Below, one piece after another: positions 38,629 through 46,807 of a DNA stretch of 64,000 nt (position 1 is the first letter of the stretch; the number at the start of each line of letters is the position of its first letter). The notes under the pieces were generated by a model. It saw only the letters and a program-made list of their open reading frames with translations. It had not been told where the DNA came from and searched no databases. The stretch comes from JAXMHQ01 sp046346665 (GTDB taxonomy: Bacteria > Verrucomicrobiota > Verrucomicrobiia > Limisphaerales > JAXMHQ01). The stretch is taken from contig JAXMHQ010000025.1 of the NCBI GenBank assembly GCA_046346665.1, positions 18,809 to 82,808 on the forward strand, in the 5' to 3' direction. The position numbers and the translations under genes are program-made.

Positions 38629-39201
38629 ATGGGAGCATCCACATCCTGGCTGGCAGTGAGAGGCAAACCACGAGCAAGAGTGCTTGAGGAGCTTACGCTT
38701 CGTGTTGGCGATTTACCGGGCGACGCTCAGGATTCGGGCTTGCAGGGTTGTGATTTTCCCAACGGCTGGTATGTGATTGCAGCCAGAGATTACGGGCACC
38801 CGCTAACTGAAGACCCGACACTTCAGCGGCTGTCCGCCGGTTGTGAGGTGGTCGCTGGAGGAGTGGAGACTCATGTGATGTGCAGCACCGCTTGCGCTTG
38901 GAAGGATGGTCGTGAGATTTGGTGGATGGACCATGACTCTGACGTCGGAGTGTTGAATCTCACCACCCGAGGGCAACTTCCGGCACCGTTTACCAACATC
39001 TACGAAAGCTTATTGGCCAAGCAGGACGCCGAAGGCGGTCCGGATTGTGGAGTGGACTTCATTTTCAGCGCCCCCGAGGAGTTGACCAAGGCACTCACCG
39101 GTTATCACTACGATGAGTCTCAGCCCGGCGAGGTGTGGCATTCACTTGTGTCCGCCCCGCCACCAAAGAAGTCGTGGTTGGGAGGTTTCTTCAAGAAATG
39201 A
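38629..39201 (+). CDS. Cassette 7: 190-aa hypothetical protein
   Basis: A cytoplasmic protein without a signal peptide. Segments include DFPNGWYVIAARDYGHPLTE, VVAGGVETHVMCSTACAWKD and IWWMDHDSDVGVLNLTTRGQ, ending in a basic tail (KKSWLGGFFKK). I do not recognise a known family. The start is 13 bp after core 6, and attC 7 begins 7 bp after the stop. Confidence 0.8.
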   Translation: MGASTSWLAVRGKPRARVLEELTLRVGDLPGDAQDSGLQGCDFPNGWYVIAARDYGHPLTEDPTLQRLSAGCEVVAGGVETHVMCSTACAWKDGREIWWMDHDSDVGVLNLTTRGQLPAPFTNIYESLLAKQDAEGGPDCGVDFIFSAPEELTKALTGYHYDESQPGEVWHSLVSAPPPKKSWLGGFFKK

Positions 39202-39208
39202 CGAGACC

Positions 39209-39304
39209 ACCTAACGAAATCACTGGACCGAACGCGGGCGGGCCGCGTCAGTCTCCAATTGGGACGCCACTGGCCGCCCGCGTCGGTCAGTTCAATCGTT
39301 AGGC
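39209..39304 (+). other. attC site 7 (96 bp), compact type
   Basis: Inverse core ACCTAAC (39209-39215) and core GTTAGGC (39298-39304). Arms ACTGGACCGAACGCGGGCGG and CCGCCCGCGTCGGTCAGT pair with two extrahelical bases, the textbook attC fold. It is the shortest clear site here and its body is unlike site 2. Confidence 0.93.
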
Positions 39305-39319
39305 GTCTATCGCCCGTTT

Positions 39320-39754
39320 ATGTTGCTTTTCAAGCTCACAGCCGATAAGACCGTCAAGCGACTTCGCTGGGTGATGGTCGGCACTATGCTTTTCGACAAA
39401 ATCAATACACTTCTCGGACAGCCCAGCTCCTACTGGCAGCGTCCGACCACCGCAGACGAGGGGGACGCCTTTTTTTACTTTTTCTTGAGCCGCGGATTGC
39501 CGGTGTATCTCCTATTTTCACTGGTCTATATCGTAGTCATTTTCTTACTTGTGTCGGTTCTTCCACGAAGGCTTGGTTTGATTATCATCTTTGCCTTTAT
39601 CCTCTGTCACTTTCTCGGAGCATCCACCTGGTTGGCCTACCGTTGGCATTTCGGCGTCACAGGCCCTATCATTTATGGTATCATCCTTAGCGTGCTTATT
39701 GTCTTATTGGCATTTCCAGACGCTGAAAAAGGCGCTGCAGGCAAAAGCCGCTGA
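39320..39754 (+). CDS. Cassette 8: polytopic membrane protein
   Basis: Four hydrophobic helices are visible: near residues 57-80 (PVYLLFSLVYIVVIFLLVSV), 84-105, 113-131 and a weaker one near the start. It has no signal peptide or enzymatic motif. The start lies 16 bp after core 7. Its right-hand attC appears degenerate. Confidence 0.75.
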   Translation: MLLFKLTADKTVKRLRWVMVGTMLFDKINTLLGQPSSYWQRPTTADEGDAFFYFFLSRGLPVYLLFSLVYIVVIFLLVSVLPRRLGLIIIFAFILCHFLGASTWLAYRWHFGVTGPIIYGIILSVLIVLLAFPDAEKGAAGKSR

Positions 39755-39848
39755 CCCTCCAGTTTTGTATGGTTTTGGATATGCGAAAAGTCATTCGCTT
39801 TGGCGCAGCTTGCCGTCCGGCGGCTGTGCCTGAGCTCACCTTCCGCCA
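39729..39848 (+). other. Degenerate attC-like site 8
   Basis: Arms TGCAGGCAAAAGCCGC and GCGGCTGTGCCTGA pair, and the right arm matches the site-2 family. The core boxes are not intact; CCACTAACG at 39847 may belong to a second broken site that abuts it. Confidence 0.4.
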
Positions 39849-40049
39849 CTAACGATGCACCGAAGCGGGCAGGTGCACATAGTCCGTGGTTCCTGCGATG
39901 TCACTTGGTCAGCCTGAGTCCTGGCCACTGCGTTCCTCTTCCTCTTCCATTTGGCAGGAGGTCTATCTTGACTTCCCGTTGCGACACTGCATGATACCTG
40001 TCGGGCAATGAGGAATTAGCCGAATCCAAAGCAAAAATGGTCTCGGATT

Positions 40050-40766
40050 ATGAAAGCATCATTTGTTGCGGTGGCCTTATGCATTTTGTTGTCTCACCCG
40101 GCTCAAGCGGCGGCCTCTCTCTACGACGATTTCAGCGGCACGCAAATCGATAGCAGTATTTGGCACGTGCAGCTCCCGTTTTCGGGATCATCCGTGAATG
40201 AGTCAGGAGGCAACGCCATTTTCAAAAGCAGAGGCCAGTTGATCACGATTCCGCAATTGGCGGGTTCACCGGCTGGAGTGCTTGATATTCAAGGCAGCTT
40301 TGCATTCACGGGTGGTTCGGATGAAGTCTTCAGGGTTGCGACCAGAACGGACGGGGCGGTGATCAACGTCTTTGGAGAGCTGGGTGGTCCGGTTGTGGTT
40401 TTCAACGGCCCGGGAATCGGCGGGGGCAGCGTGGGAGTTGAAGATGAGACTTCGTCTGGAGGCTCAGGCATCGGATACGCCAATGTTTCATTTGCGTTGA
40501 ATACTTATTACAGTTTCCGCATTACCGATGACGGCAACAACATCGCTGTTTACATTTCGGATTTTGGTAATCCAGTGCTCGCGGAAAGCGACACCTATTC
40601 GCTTGGCAGCTACGTAGGATTGTACGACCGCGAGACTTACGGCGGCTACAATCAAAATCCCGGCGTAAGTCTGGAGTACATCAGCATAACAGTGCCGGAA
40701 CCCTCAGTATTCGCTCTACTGGGGTTCGGGGTCGCCGCGCTGACGGTTGCTCGGCGGCGCGCGTGA
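40050..40766 (+). CDS. PEP-CTERM protein, probable cassette 9
   Basis: A signal peptide (MKASFVAVALCILLSHPAQA) leads into a domain like a LamG/concanavalin fold (SLYDDFSGTQIDSSIWHVQL, YYSFRITDDGNNIAVYISDF). The C-terminus has VPEPSVFALLGFGVAALTV then RRR, the PEP-CTERM sorting signal handled by an exosortase. It lies between a degenerate attC (39729) and another attC-like site (40798), so it is probably a cassette gene that became fixed. The ligand is unknown. Confidence 0.85.
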   Translation: MKASFVAVALCILLSHPAQAAASLYDDFSGTQIDSSIWHVQLPFSGSSVNESGGNAIFKSRGQLITIPQLAGSPAGVLDIQGSFAFTGGSDEVFRVATRTDGAVINVFGELGGPVVVFNGPGIGGGSVGVEDETSSGGSGIGYANVSFALNTYYSFRITDDGNNIAVYISDFGNPVLAESDTYSLGSYVGLYDRETYGGYNQNPGVSLEYISITVPEPSVFALLGFGVAALTVARRRA

Positions 40767-40797
40767 GAGTATTAAGGAACTGCCAAAATCCCGCTGT

Positions 40798-40900
40798 GGC
40801 GAACCAGGCGGTGCAGCGAACGGGAGCCGGCCGATTCGCTCGGAGTCAGATACGAGCATCATGGGCGGCTAGTTCCAGTCGCTGACCTTTTGCGTTCGGA
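40798..40900 (+). other. Degenerate attC-like site 9
   Basis: Inverse core-like GGCGAAC (40798-40804) and core-like GTTCGGA (40894-40900). The arms GGTGCAGCGAAC and CAGTCGCTGACC pair imperfectly with a bulge. It is the last attC-like site I can find. Confidence 0.5.
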
Positions 40901-40921
40901 CTCTGAGCCGTTGCACAACAT

Positions 40922-41980
40922 ATGAAAATATCCAAGAAAGACCTCGAGTGGGCGGCAAGCGAAGGCGTGCTTTCGAGTGAGCAGGCGGCACAACTCTGGA
41001 ATCGACTTGAAGCGAATCAAGCTCAGCAGCCGCACTTTTCCGCAGCTCACGTGGCCTATTATTTCGGAGCCATGATCGTTATCTCGGCTATGGGCTGGTT
41101 CATGACGCTTGCCTGGGAGAATCTTGGAGGTCCTGGCATCTTCGTCATTGCCACTATCTACGCCGTGTGCTTCAGCCTCGCAGGGAGAACGCTTTGGCAG
41201 CAGAAGGCCTTCCAGATTCCGGGTGGCCTTCTGTTCACCATAGCAGTGTGCATGGTTCCGTTGGCAATCTACGGATTGGAGAAATGGGTAGGCTTTTGGC
41301 CTCAGGACACCCCCACCAGCTATCGCGATTACCATGTTTATGTCAAAGGGAGTTGGATTGTCATGGAATTGGCAACGATTCTGGCTGGCATAATCGCCCT
41401 GCGGTTTGTTCGGTTTCCATTCCTCACGGCACCCATTGCTTTCTCGCTGTGGTACATGTCAATGGACCTCACTCCCATTCTCTTTGGGGTTCAGGACTTT
41501 TCCTGGGAGGAACGCAAGTGGGTCTCGGTCTGGTTCGGCCTGATCATGCTATTGGCCTCCTATCTAGCAGATCATCGCACAGAGAAGGACTATGCATTCT
41601 GGGGGTATTTTTTCGGCCTGCTCGCATTCTGGGGTGGCCTTTCGTTCATGGACAGTGACAGCCAGTGGACCAAGGCTGTGTATTGCTTGATAAACCTGGG
41701 TTTGATGCTCGTCTCAGTGCTCCTGGAAAGACGGGTCTTCATCATCTTCGGGGCGCTTGGTGTTTTCGGTTATCTGGGATATTTGTCCTATCGTGTCTTC
41801 GAGAACTCGTTGTTCTTCCCCTTTGCTCTGACCTTTCTTGGCGTCGGGATCATTTTCCTGGGTATCCAATACCAGAAGAATGGCGATGGGATTCAGAGGG
41901 CCATCCTGGCGCGTCTGCCGCGGGCGCTAATCCAACGACTTCCACGAGAAAGGACCCGACGAAATGCGGTATCCCCGTAG
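40922..41980 (+). CDS. DUF2157-like multi-pass membrane protein
   Basis: The N-terminus (DLEWAASEGVLSSEQAAQLW, then an amphipathic stretch) fits the soluble domain that starts DUF2157 proteins. About ten hydrophobic segments follow. It starts 22 bp after the last core-like sequence, so it may be the final cassette or the first flanking gene; no attC follows. Function unknown. Confidence 0.75.
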   Translation: MKISKKDLEWAASEGVLSSEQAAQLWNRLEANQAQQPHFSAAHVAYYFGAMIVISAMGWFMTLAWENLGGPGIFVIATIYAVCFSLAGRTLWQQKAFQIPGGLLFTIAVCMVPLAIYGLEKWVGFWPQDTPTSYRDYHVYVKGSWIVMELATILAGIIALRFVRFPFLTAPIAFSLWYMSMDLTPILFGVQDFSWEERKWVSVWFGLIMLLASYLADHRTEKDYAFWGYFFGLLAFWGGLSFMDSDSQWTKAVYCLINLGLMLVSVLLERRVFIIFGALGVFGYLGYLSYRVFENSLFFPFALTFLGVGIIFLGIQYQKNGDGIQRAILARLPRALIQRLPRERTRRNAVSP

Positions 41981-42198
41981 CGCGTGCGCAATGTCCACGC
42001 CACTTGTCCGACTGCAGTTGATTGGCGAGTCGAGATATGTCGAAGAGTTCAGACCATAGCGTCAGAGGCGGTTCAGGGTGCCTGGAATCCTCCTGTCTCG
42101 CGTCTGTTTCCTCATACCGGGAGACCTCAACAATTTCTTAACAGTTGGCGACTTCATCTTAATTAGGCAGCCCGCTGTCTGTGGGTCAAACTGGCTGC

Positions 42199-42864
42199 AT
42201 GGATGAAGCATTGAGTTTGGCATTTCCAGGCGGTGGAATGGTGAATCGCATTCACCGGCGGGTTCAAGGGTTCTTCTCGGACGGTCACAGCCAGGTGCGC
42301 TATGGCGGACGGCAAGGTGCGACATCGGTTCGCCCGCCGCAGATTATGTTTCCAGGACGGGTTCTGATCCCGGTCGATCTGACAAAATGTCCGCTGGAAA
42401 CCTTCTCCTGCGTCAACCGGTTTGCTCACAGCCATCGGGTAACTGTCACTCTTCTACACGTCGTGAATCTCTGTGCGGCAGTTTTCGACAATCGCGCATT
42501 CGACTTGCTCTCCCAGCGAGCCCGGGAGCATATCCGACTCCTGGCAGAACATTTTCTCGATCCTCGTCTTCCTGTTCGATTGCGTGTTCGAGTCGGCAAG
42601 CCTGCCGAGGAAATCCTGGCGGAAGCGAAGGAGGCGAGCGTCGATTGGATTCTGCTGACCACTTATGGCGGGGGTTCATTCTGGAAACGGCCGTTCAGGC
42701 CGCGGATTGTCGAGAAAGTGTTTCGCGCGGCGCCCTGCAACGCAACGCTTCTTCACGTGAGAACGCGATTTAACTGTGAGGAAGATTGGGGTTGTGTTGA
42801 TGCGATTCTTTCCAGTCTCACCTGCACAGGTTTGTTCAGATCTCCGGAACCCGCAGTCGCTTGA
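42199..42864 (+). CDS. Universal stress protein (UspA-like), extended N-terminus
   Basis: A UspA domain starts near residue 50 (FPGRVLIPVDLTKCPLETF) with VTLLHVVN, VRVGKPAEEILAEAKEASVD and WILLTTYGGG. The nucleotide-binding signature at the end is altered: where ATP-binding members have GSVS, this has GGGSFWKRPFRPRIVEKVF before APCNATLLHV. GTG at 42181 is an alternative start. Two USP genes lie close together here. Confidence 0.82.
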   Translation: MDEALSLAFPGGGMVNRIHRRVQGFFSDGHSQVRYGGRQGATSVRPPQIMFPGRVLIPVDLTKCPLETFSCVNRFAHSHRVTVTLLHVVNLCAAVFDNRAFDLLSQRAREHIRLLAEHFLDPRLPVRLRVRVGKPAEEILAEAKEASVDWILLTTYGGGSFWKRPFRPRIVEKVFRAAPCNATLLHVRTRFNCEEDWGCVDAILSSLTCTGLFRSPEPAVA

Positions 42865-42928
42865 AATCGCTCTTCCATTTCCCTTTTGCACACCCGCGGT
42901 TCAGTTCCACCATTTTCCAGGCACATTC

Positions 42929-43138
42929 ATGAATCTCTATCGCAGCACCACGATCGGCATTCTCGCAGCCAAGGATGCGCGCCGCCGCCGCTTGCTGAAA
43001 CACATGGCTGATGCGGCGATTCGAAACGCCGCGCGAGTAAAATCGTCTTGCGCCAATCGAGTCGTGCATTTCGATCCGCGGAACGGCGAACAACATTCTG
43101 CAGCCGGCGGGAATAGCAGACCAACTGGGAGGAATTGA
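42929..43138 (+). CDS. Small basic ORF coupled to the second USP gene
   Basis: A 69-aa ORF with a basic cluster (DARRRRLLKHMADAAIRNAA). Its TGA (43136-43138) shares the A of the next ATG (TGATG), which suggests translational coupling. No family recognised. Support comes from this overlap and the 64-bp spacing from the upstream gene. Confidence 0.4.
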   Translation: MNLYRSTTIGILAAKDARRRRLLKHMADAAIRNAARVKSSCANRVVHFDPRNGEQHSAAGGNSRPTGRN

Positions 43139-43602
43139 TGCGCACCCAAACGGCAGTTTCCGGGCATAGCGGACGGGACAATCCCGTCATCCGGCGCATT
43201 CTCGTCCCATTGACATTGGGTGAAGGAACGCGTGAGGTTCTTAGGCTGGCGTCCATTCTCGCAGCGAGGCACCACGCGGAGTTGGTGCTGTTGCATGTCG
43301 TTCAAATGGACGTGCCTGGCGAACCTTCCGATATTCCGGAGGGGCGTTTGCGGAAGCTGCTGTGCGATGCGGCCCAATCAGAATTGAAAGAACTTGTTCA
43401 AATGTTGAACTTGAAGCTGCCGGTGAAGGTGATCGTCCGCGCGGGGTTGCCGTCAAAAGCAATCGAGGAAACGTTGAACGCAGTCAAAGCGGACCTGCTC
43501 ATTTCCTGCGCTGAAACGGCTCGCTCGATGTGCCAGACGGAAGCATCCTGCAAACGGCGCAAAATATTTCCGAAGAAATACGTTGCTGAAGACCCCGATT
43601 AA
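43138..43602 (+). CDS. Universal stress protein (UspA-like)
   Basis: A USP domain with RRILVPLTLGEGTREVLRLA, AELVLLHVVQMD, VIVRAGLPSKAIEETLNAVK and ADLLISCAE. The C-terminus departs from the family (RSMCQTEASCKRRKIFPK), so it lacks the usual G-2x-G-9x-G ATP site. ATG at 43138 is preceded by GGGAGGAA at good spacing; TTG at 43135 is less likely. Possibly one operon with the upstream USP. Confidence 0.8.
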   Translation: MRTQTAVSGHSGRDNPVIRRILVPLTLGEGTREVLRLASILAARHHAELVLLHVVQMDVPGEPSDIPEGRLRKLLCDAAQSELKELVQMLNLKLPVKVIVRAGLPSKAIEETLNAVKADLLISCAETARSMCQTEASCKRRKIFPKKYVAEDPD

Positions 43603-43741
43603 GACCATGATGGGGGCGTTCTTGGATAGCTTGTCCGTTTCAAGGCTGGTAAATCCTCAGGTGAACTCAGTTCAGTGATGATTCTAAACCCGATGGTCGG
43701 GAACAGTTTGGAGCCCAGGGTTTGTTCAGAGAGCATCACAT

Positions 43742-44059
43742 ATGAGTAATAAATTGTTTGTTGGAAATCTTTCCTTCAATACCACCGAAAACGATCTTCA
43801 GGACGCGTTTGCCGCGCATGGCACCGTGGTCGAGGCCAACCTGATGATGGATCGAGTCACCGGCCGGCCGCGCGGGTTCGGTTTCGTCACGATGAGCACG
43901 CCGGAGCAGGCGCAAAGCGCCATCACGGCGCTCAACGGCCACGAGATGGACGGCCGCGCACTGACGGTGAACATCGCCCGGCCGCGCGAAGAGCGGGCTG
44001 GCGGGCATGGATCCGGCGGTGGCCGTCGCGAATACGGCGGCGCGCCCAATCGGTATTGA
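43742..44059 (+). CDS. RNA-binding protein with one RRM domain
   Basis: A 105-aa protein with RNP2 (LFVGNL) and RNP1 (RGFGFVTM) and a Gly-rich tail. This is the small bacterial RRM family, often cold-induced and able to bind single-stranded RNA. The 5' leader contains a CCCGA-TGG-TCGGG hairpin. A strong terminator follows 14 bp after the stop. Confidence 0.92.
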   Translation: MSNKLFVGNLSFNTTENDLQDAFAAHGTVVEANLMMDRVTGRPRGFGFVTMSTPEQAQSAITALNGHEMDGRALTVNIARPREERAGGHGSGGGRREYGGAPNRY

Positions 44060-44073
44060 TTTGCAGCGTCTTT

Positions 44074-44116
44074 CGGAGCGGGGTTCGGCCTGAACCGGAT
44101 CCCGCTCCGCGTTTTT
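44074..44116 (+). terminator. Rho-independent terminator after the RRM gene
   Basis: CGGAGCGGG and CCCGCTCCG form a 9-bp stem; an inner stem GGTTC/GAACC lies in the loop. CG then TTTTT follows. Confidence 0.88.
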
Positions 44117-44218
44117 CTCCTGCGGGAAATCCACGGCCCCGGCGGCCGGGGCGCAGGCGCGGATGCCCCGGCGCGGCGTCCTCCCAGCGGCCGCGGTTTT
44201 TAAGCGCCAGAGAGCATT

Positions 44219-44443
44219 ATGATGGAATCGAAAGAACAGCCCATTGAAGTGGAAGGCACCGTTGCGGTGGTTCTTCCAGGCACCATGTTTCGTGTCGAAC
44301 TGGACAACCAACACATGGTGCTCGCGACGATTTGCGGCAAGATGCGAAAGCGCTTCGTGCGGCTCACCGCCGGCGATCGTGTCAAAATGGAGATGTCGCC
44401 CTACGATTTGAACAAGGCGCGCATCACCTGGCGTCTCCGCTGA
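44219..44443 (+). CDS. infA: Translation initiation factor IF-1
   Basis: An S1/OB-fold protein of 74 aa that binds the ribosomal A site at initiation. It has IEVEGTVAVVLPGTMFRVEL, HMVLATICGKMRKRFVRLTA, GDRVKMEMSPYDL and ARITWRLR. Two ATGs in a row (44219, 44222) are possible starts. It is preceded by the RRM gene's terminator, so it probably has its own promoter. Confidence 0.93.
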   Translation: MMESKEQPIEVEGTVAVVLPGTMFRVELDNQHMVLATICGKMRKRFVRLTAGDRVKMEMSPYDLNKARITWRLR

Positions 44444-44876
44444 AACAGCTCCCGGGAATCTCTCCCCGCTGAGCCGGTGTTTCCCTGCCGGGTGTCGCCG
44501 GAGCCTCCGCGTGCTCTGCGTCTCTGAATGAGTTTGAGTTTTTTGAACTGCATAGAGACGGCCAGGGCGACTGACTTTGAACCAAATCCCGTTCGACCCG
44601 GCCGGGGGAAGATCCAGCACTCCCCAGCCGGCTTCTGTGTCGCCCTTCAAACCGGGCGGCCCCTTCACAGCGAACCTGCCCAAGCCACGATGTTCATCGC
44701 CCCGGACCCATTTTGGTTCGTATAAGGAGTGCTTCCGAGTCGTTAACGCGCCCTCATAGCGGCGCAACAAATACTCCCCAGTTCGATCTTGTCAGGGAGC
44801 TTGGCGGAGGCTAGGAATGGCGGTAAGGATTGAGATCTTCAACGCAGGTATCAACCCCTGAACCCTGTCGCATATC
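44444..44876. other. Intergenic region with a repeat fragment
   Basis: Positions ~44506-44572 carry a copy of the CTCCGCG...CTGCATAGAGACGGC sequence that forms the right arm of the inverted repeat at 45984-46175. Short ORFs here overlap it and are not supported. Confidence 0.55.
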
Positions 44877-45716
44877 ATGAAAAATCCCTGCTTCCAGTTC
44901 GAAAGGCTTCTCTCGCGCCCGATTGTTGTGGCGCTCTTTGTGACGACGACTTTGCCGTGTGCCTTGGCCGACACGGTGGGTTATTGGCGCCTGGAGGGCG
45001 CCCCGTCCACGCCTGCCGTCGGCATAGTGCTGGATTACTCCGGGAACGGACTGAATGGAACCGCCATCAACGGTCCTCTCTACAGCGGCGACATCGCATC
45101 CGCGGCCCAGGGCATCGGTAGCACCACTTCCATGCAGTTAAACGGCCTTACACAGCGGGTAACTGTCCCCGATGCCGCCGCGCTGGCATTGACGCACAGC
45201 CTGACGATCGAAGCATACGTGAAGGCCGAGCCCATGGCACCCGGCACCGGCGGGGGCGGCAATATTCTGATCCGCTCTGACACGCGCCCGGGGCTTGATC
45301 CCTACAGGCTCACCCTGAACCAGGGCAACATTCTCAGTCTCACAATCCAGGACGCAGCGAACAACACCGCGGGGATCACGTGTCCCATCGCTTTTGATCA
45401 ATGGACGCAGGTTGCCGGGACGCTGGACGACGCCACGGGCGAGATGAAGTTGTTCGTGAACGGGATCCTGACAGCGTCCAGGGTGACTTCAATCCGGCCA
45501 CTGGCGGATTTGAACCCGGCTTATGCGCCGGGCCTGGGAATCGGAGGCGACCGAACCGGGCAGTATGGCGAATACGTCAGGGGTTGGCTGGATGAAGTCC
45601 GGCTGTCGAACGTCGCGCTGACCCCGGACCAGATGCTGCCTCCGGTCCCCGAGCCGTCCAGCCTCGGCCTCCTGGCCCTGGCCCTGGCGGCTCGGTGGAT
45701 TCACCGGAGTCGTTGA
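44877..45716 (+). CDS. Secreted LamG-domain protein with PEP-CTERM tail
   Basis: A signal peptide (RPIVVALFVTTTLPCALA) leads into a LamG/concanavalin-like domain: VGYWRLEGAPSTPAVG, LDYSGNGLNGTAINGP, LTIEAYVKAEPMAPG, QWTQVAGTLDDATGEMKLFV and GWLDEVRLSNVAL. The C-terminus has PVPEPSSLGLLALALAARWI then HRSR, a PEP-CTERM sorting signal. It may bind glycan in the extracellular matrix. Confidence 0.87.
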   Translation: MKNPCFQFERLLSRPIVVALFVTTTLPCALADTVGYWRLEGAPSTPAVGIVLDYSGNGLNGTAINGPLYSGDIASAAQGIGSTTSMQLNGLTQRVTVPDAAALALTHSLTIEAYVKAEPMAPGTGGGGNILIRSDTRPGLDPYRLTLNQGNILSLTIQDAANNTAGITCPIAFDQWTQVAGTLDDATGEMKLFVNGILTASRVTSIRPLADLNPAYAPGLGIGGDRTGQYGEYVRGWLDEVRLSNVALTPDQMLPPVPEPSSLGLLALALAARWIHRSR

Positions 45717-45731
45717 TGCAAGCGCCGCCTC

Positions 45732-45760
45732 AATAGCGTGGAATAGCGTGAATAGCGTGG
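45732..45760. repeat. Three copies of AATAGCGTGG in tandem
   Basis: The 10-bp word occurs three times, the middle copy lacking one base. It follows the PEP-CTERM gene by 15 bp. Confidence 0.75.
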
Positions 45761-45983
45761 TGTCGCCAGAGCATGTGTCTGACGGGGAAGAACATGGGCT
45801 GAAAACGAGGGCAGAAAAGGGCTTATGGCGCGATTTTCAGGGTCGTTTTTTCGTCCAAAGCTAGGATGAAGCCGAAGTCGACGCCCGCAATTGCGGGCAT
45901 ACGGCTAAACCGGGAGCTGGCCCATTTTCGATTTCAACTGAGTCCAACTTCGCTGGCCGGTTCCTCCCTCGCGCCGAGACTAA

Positions 45984-46175
45984 GCCGTCTCTATGCAGTT
46001 GGTTTTCCTGGGGATAAACGCAGAGGCGCAGAGGACGCGGAGATTCGCAGAGAACTGGCGGTTTTTTCCGGGTCACCGATTAGTGAGCGATTTGCCTGAC
46101 CCGATTCTCTGCGGCCCTCCGCGTCCTCTGCGTCTCTGCGTGAGTTTGAGCTTTCTTGAACTGCATAGAGACGGC
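45984..46175. repeat. Long inverted repeat overlapping the sigma factor gene
   Basis: Arms of about 70 bp (45984-46054 and 46105-46175) contain GCCGTCTCTATGCAGTT, GCAGAGGACGCGGAG and their complements, separated by a 50-bp loop. The right arm forms the 3' end of the sigma factor gene. A third partial copy lies near 44506-44572. Confidence 0.85.
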
Positions 46176-46718
46176 TAAGGCCGCATCATGGGCGCCGGCG
46201 TTCTTTGAGTCCAACAGGTGCAAACCCTCCGACAGCAGGTTTTCCCTTAGTTGAGTAAGGCCGCGTGCGACGCGGGATTTTACTGTGCCGACGGGTACGT
46301 CGAGAATCGCGGCGATATCTTTGTAGGAATTATTCTCAAGGTAGCATAGCGCGACTGCGGCCTGGAACCGCGCATCCACCCGGGCTAAAGCAGCCATGAG
46401 TCGAGGAAGGTCCGAAACATCCGCCGGAAGCGGGTTCGGATCGGTTAATTCATCCGCCACATCGTCCAGATCGCACTGCGGGTAGCGTGTTTGCAGGCGA
46501 CGGCCCGCGAGGAAAGCGCGATACAACGTGGTAAACAGCCACGTTTTGGCCTTCGACGCGTCGCGCAGTTGGCTTCCTTTTGTCGCCCAGACGTGGAAGG
46601 TGTGTTGGGTCAAATCCTTCGCATCCGATACCCCGCGAGTCAGGCTCAGCGCGAAGCGGTAGAGCGCCTCGTAATGCTCGTTCACGATCGTTTCAAATGG
46701 GTCCGCTGAAGTCGTCAT
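46080..46718 (-). CDS. ECF-type RNA polymerase sigma factor
   Basis: Region 2 has VNEHYEALYRFALSLTRGVSDAKDLTQHTFHVW, split here by usual spacing, and region 4 has ARFQAAVALCYLENNSYKDIAAIL and DVPVGTVKSRVARGLTQLRE, the helix-turn-helix. Residues ~182-212 (MQFKKAQTHAETQRTRRAAE and beyond) are encoded by the inverted repeat, so the natural gene end has probably been replaced. No anti-sigma gene is visible next to it. Confidence 0.9.
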   Translation of the reverse strand: MTTSADPFETIVNEHYEALYRFALSLTRGVSDAKDLTQHTFHVWATKGSQLRDASKAKTWLFTTLYRAFLAGRRLQTRYPQCDLDDVADELTDPNPLPADVSDLPRLMAALARVDARFQAAVALCYLENNSYKDIAAILDVPVGTVKSRVARGLTQLRENLLSEGLHLLDSKNAGAHDAALAVSMQFKKAQTHAETQRTRRAAENRVRQIAH

Positions 46719-46807
46719 TCGCTTGCCTCGTTCGTGCCCGGATCAATGGTGACGCGGTACTTTGCGATGGAATTCGGAACGGCACAATGGGACGAAGGAG
46801 CCGGTCG

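Larger units (their letters stand above)
35152..40900 (+). mobile_element. Integron gene-cassette array without an integrase in this window
   Basis: Plus-strand ORFs alternate with attC-like sites. Core sites (GTTAGGC, GTTCGGC, GTTAGGT, GTTAGCC) lie immediately before each ORF start, and inverse cores (GCCTAAC, ACCTAAC, GGCTAAC, GCCGAAC) follow the stops. Seven sites are clear (35587, 36041, 36605, 37182, 37807, 38455, 39209) and two are degenerate (39729, 40798). The region looks less GC-rich than its flanks. Without intI it is either a CALIN, meaning attC sites lacking an integrase, or the distal part of an integron whose integrase lies elsewhere. Confidence 0.88.

Noticed and set aside
35152..40900. 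Insertion sequences or transposon within the array
   Set aside because: No transposase or terminal inverted repeats; the repeats are attC-like and tied to ORF ends.
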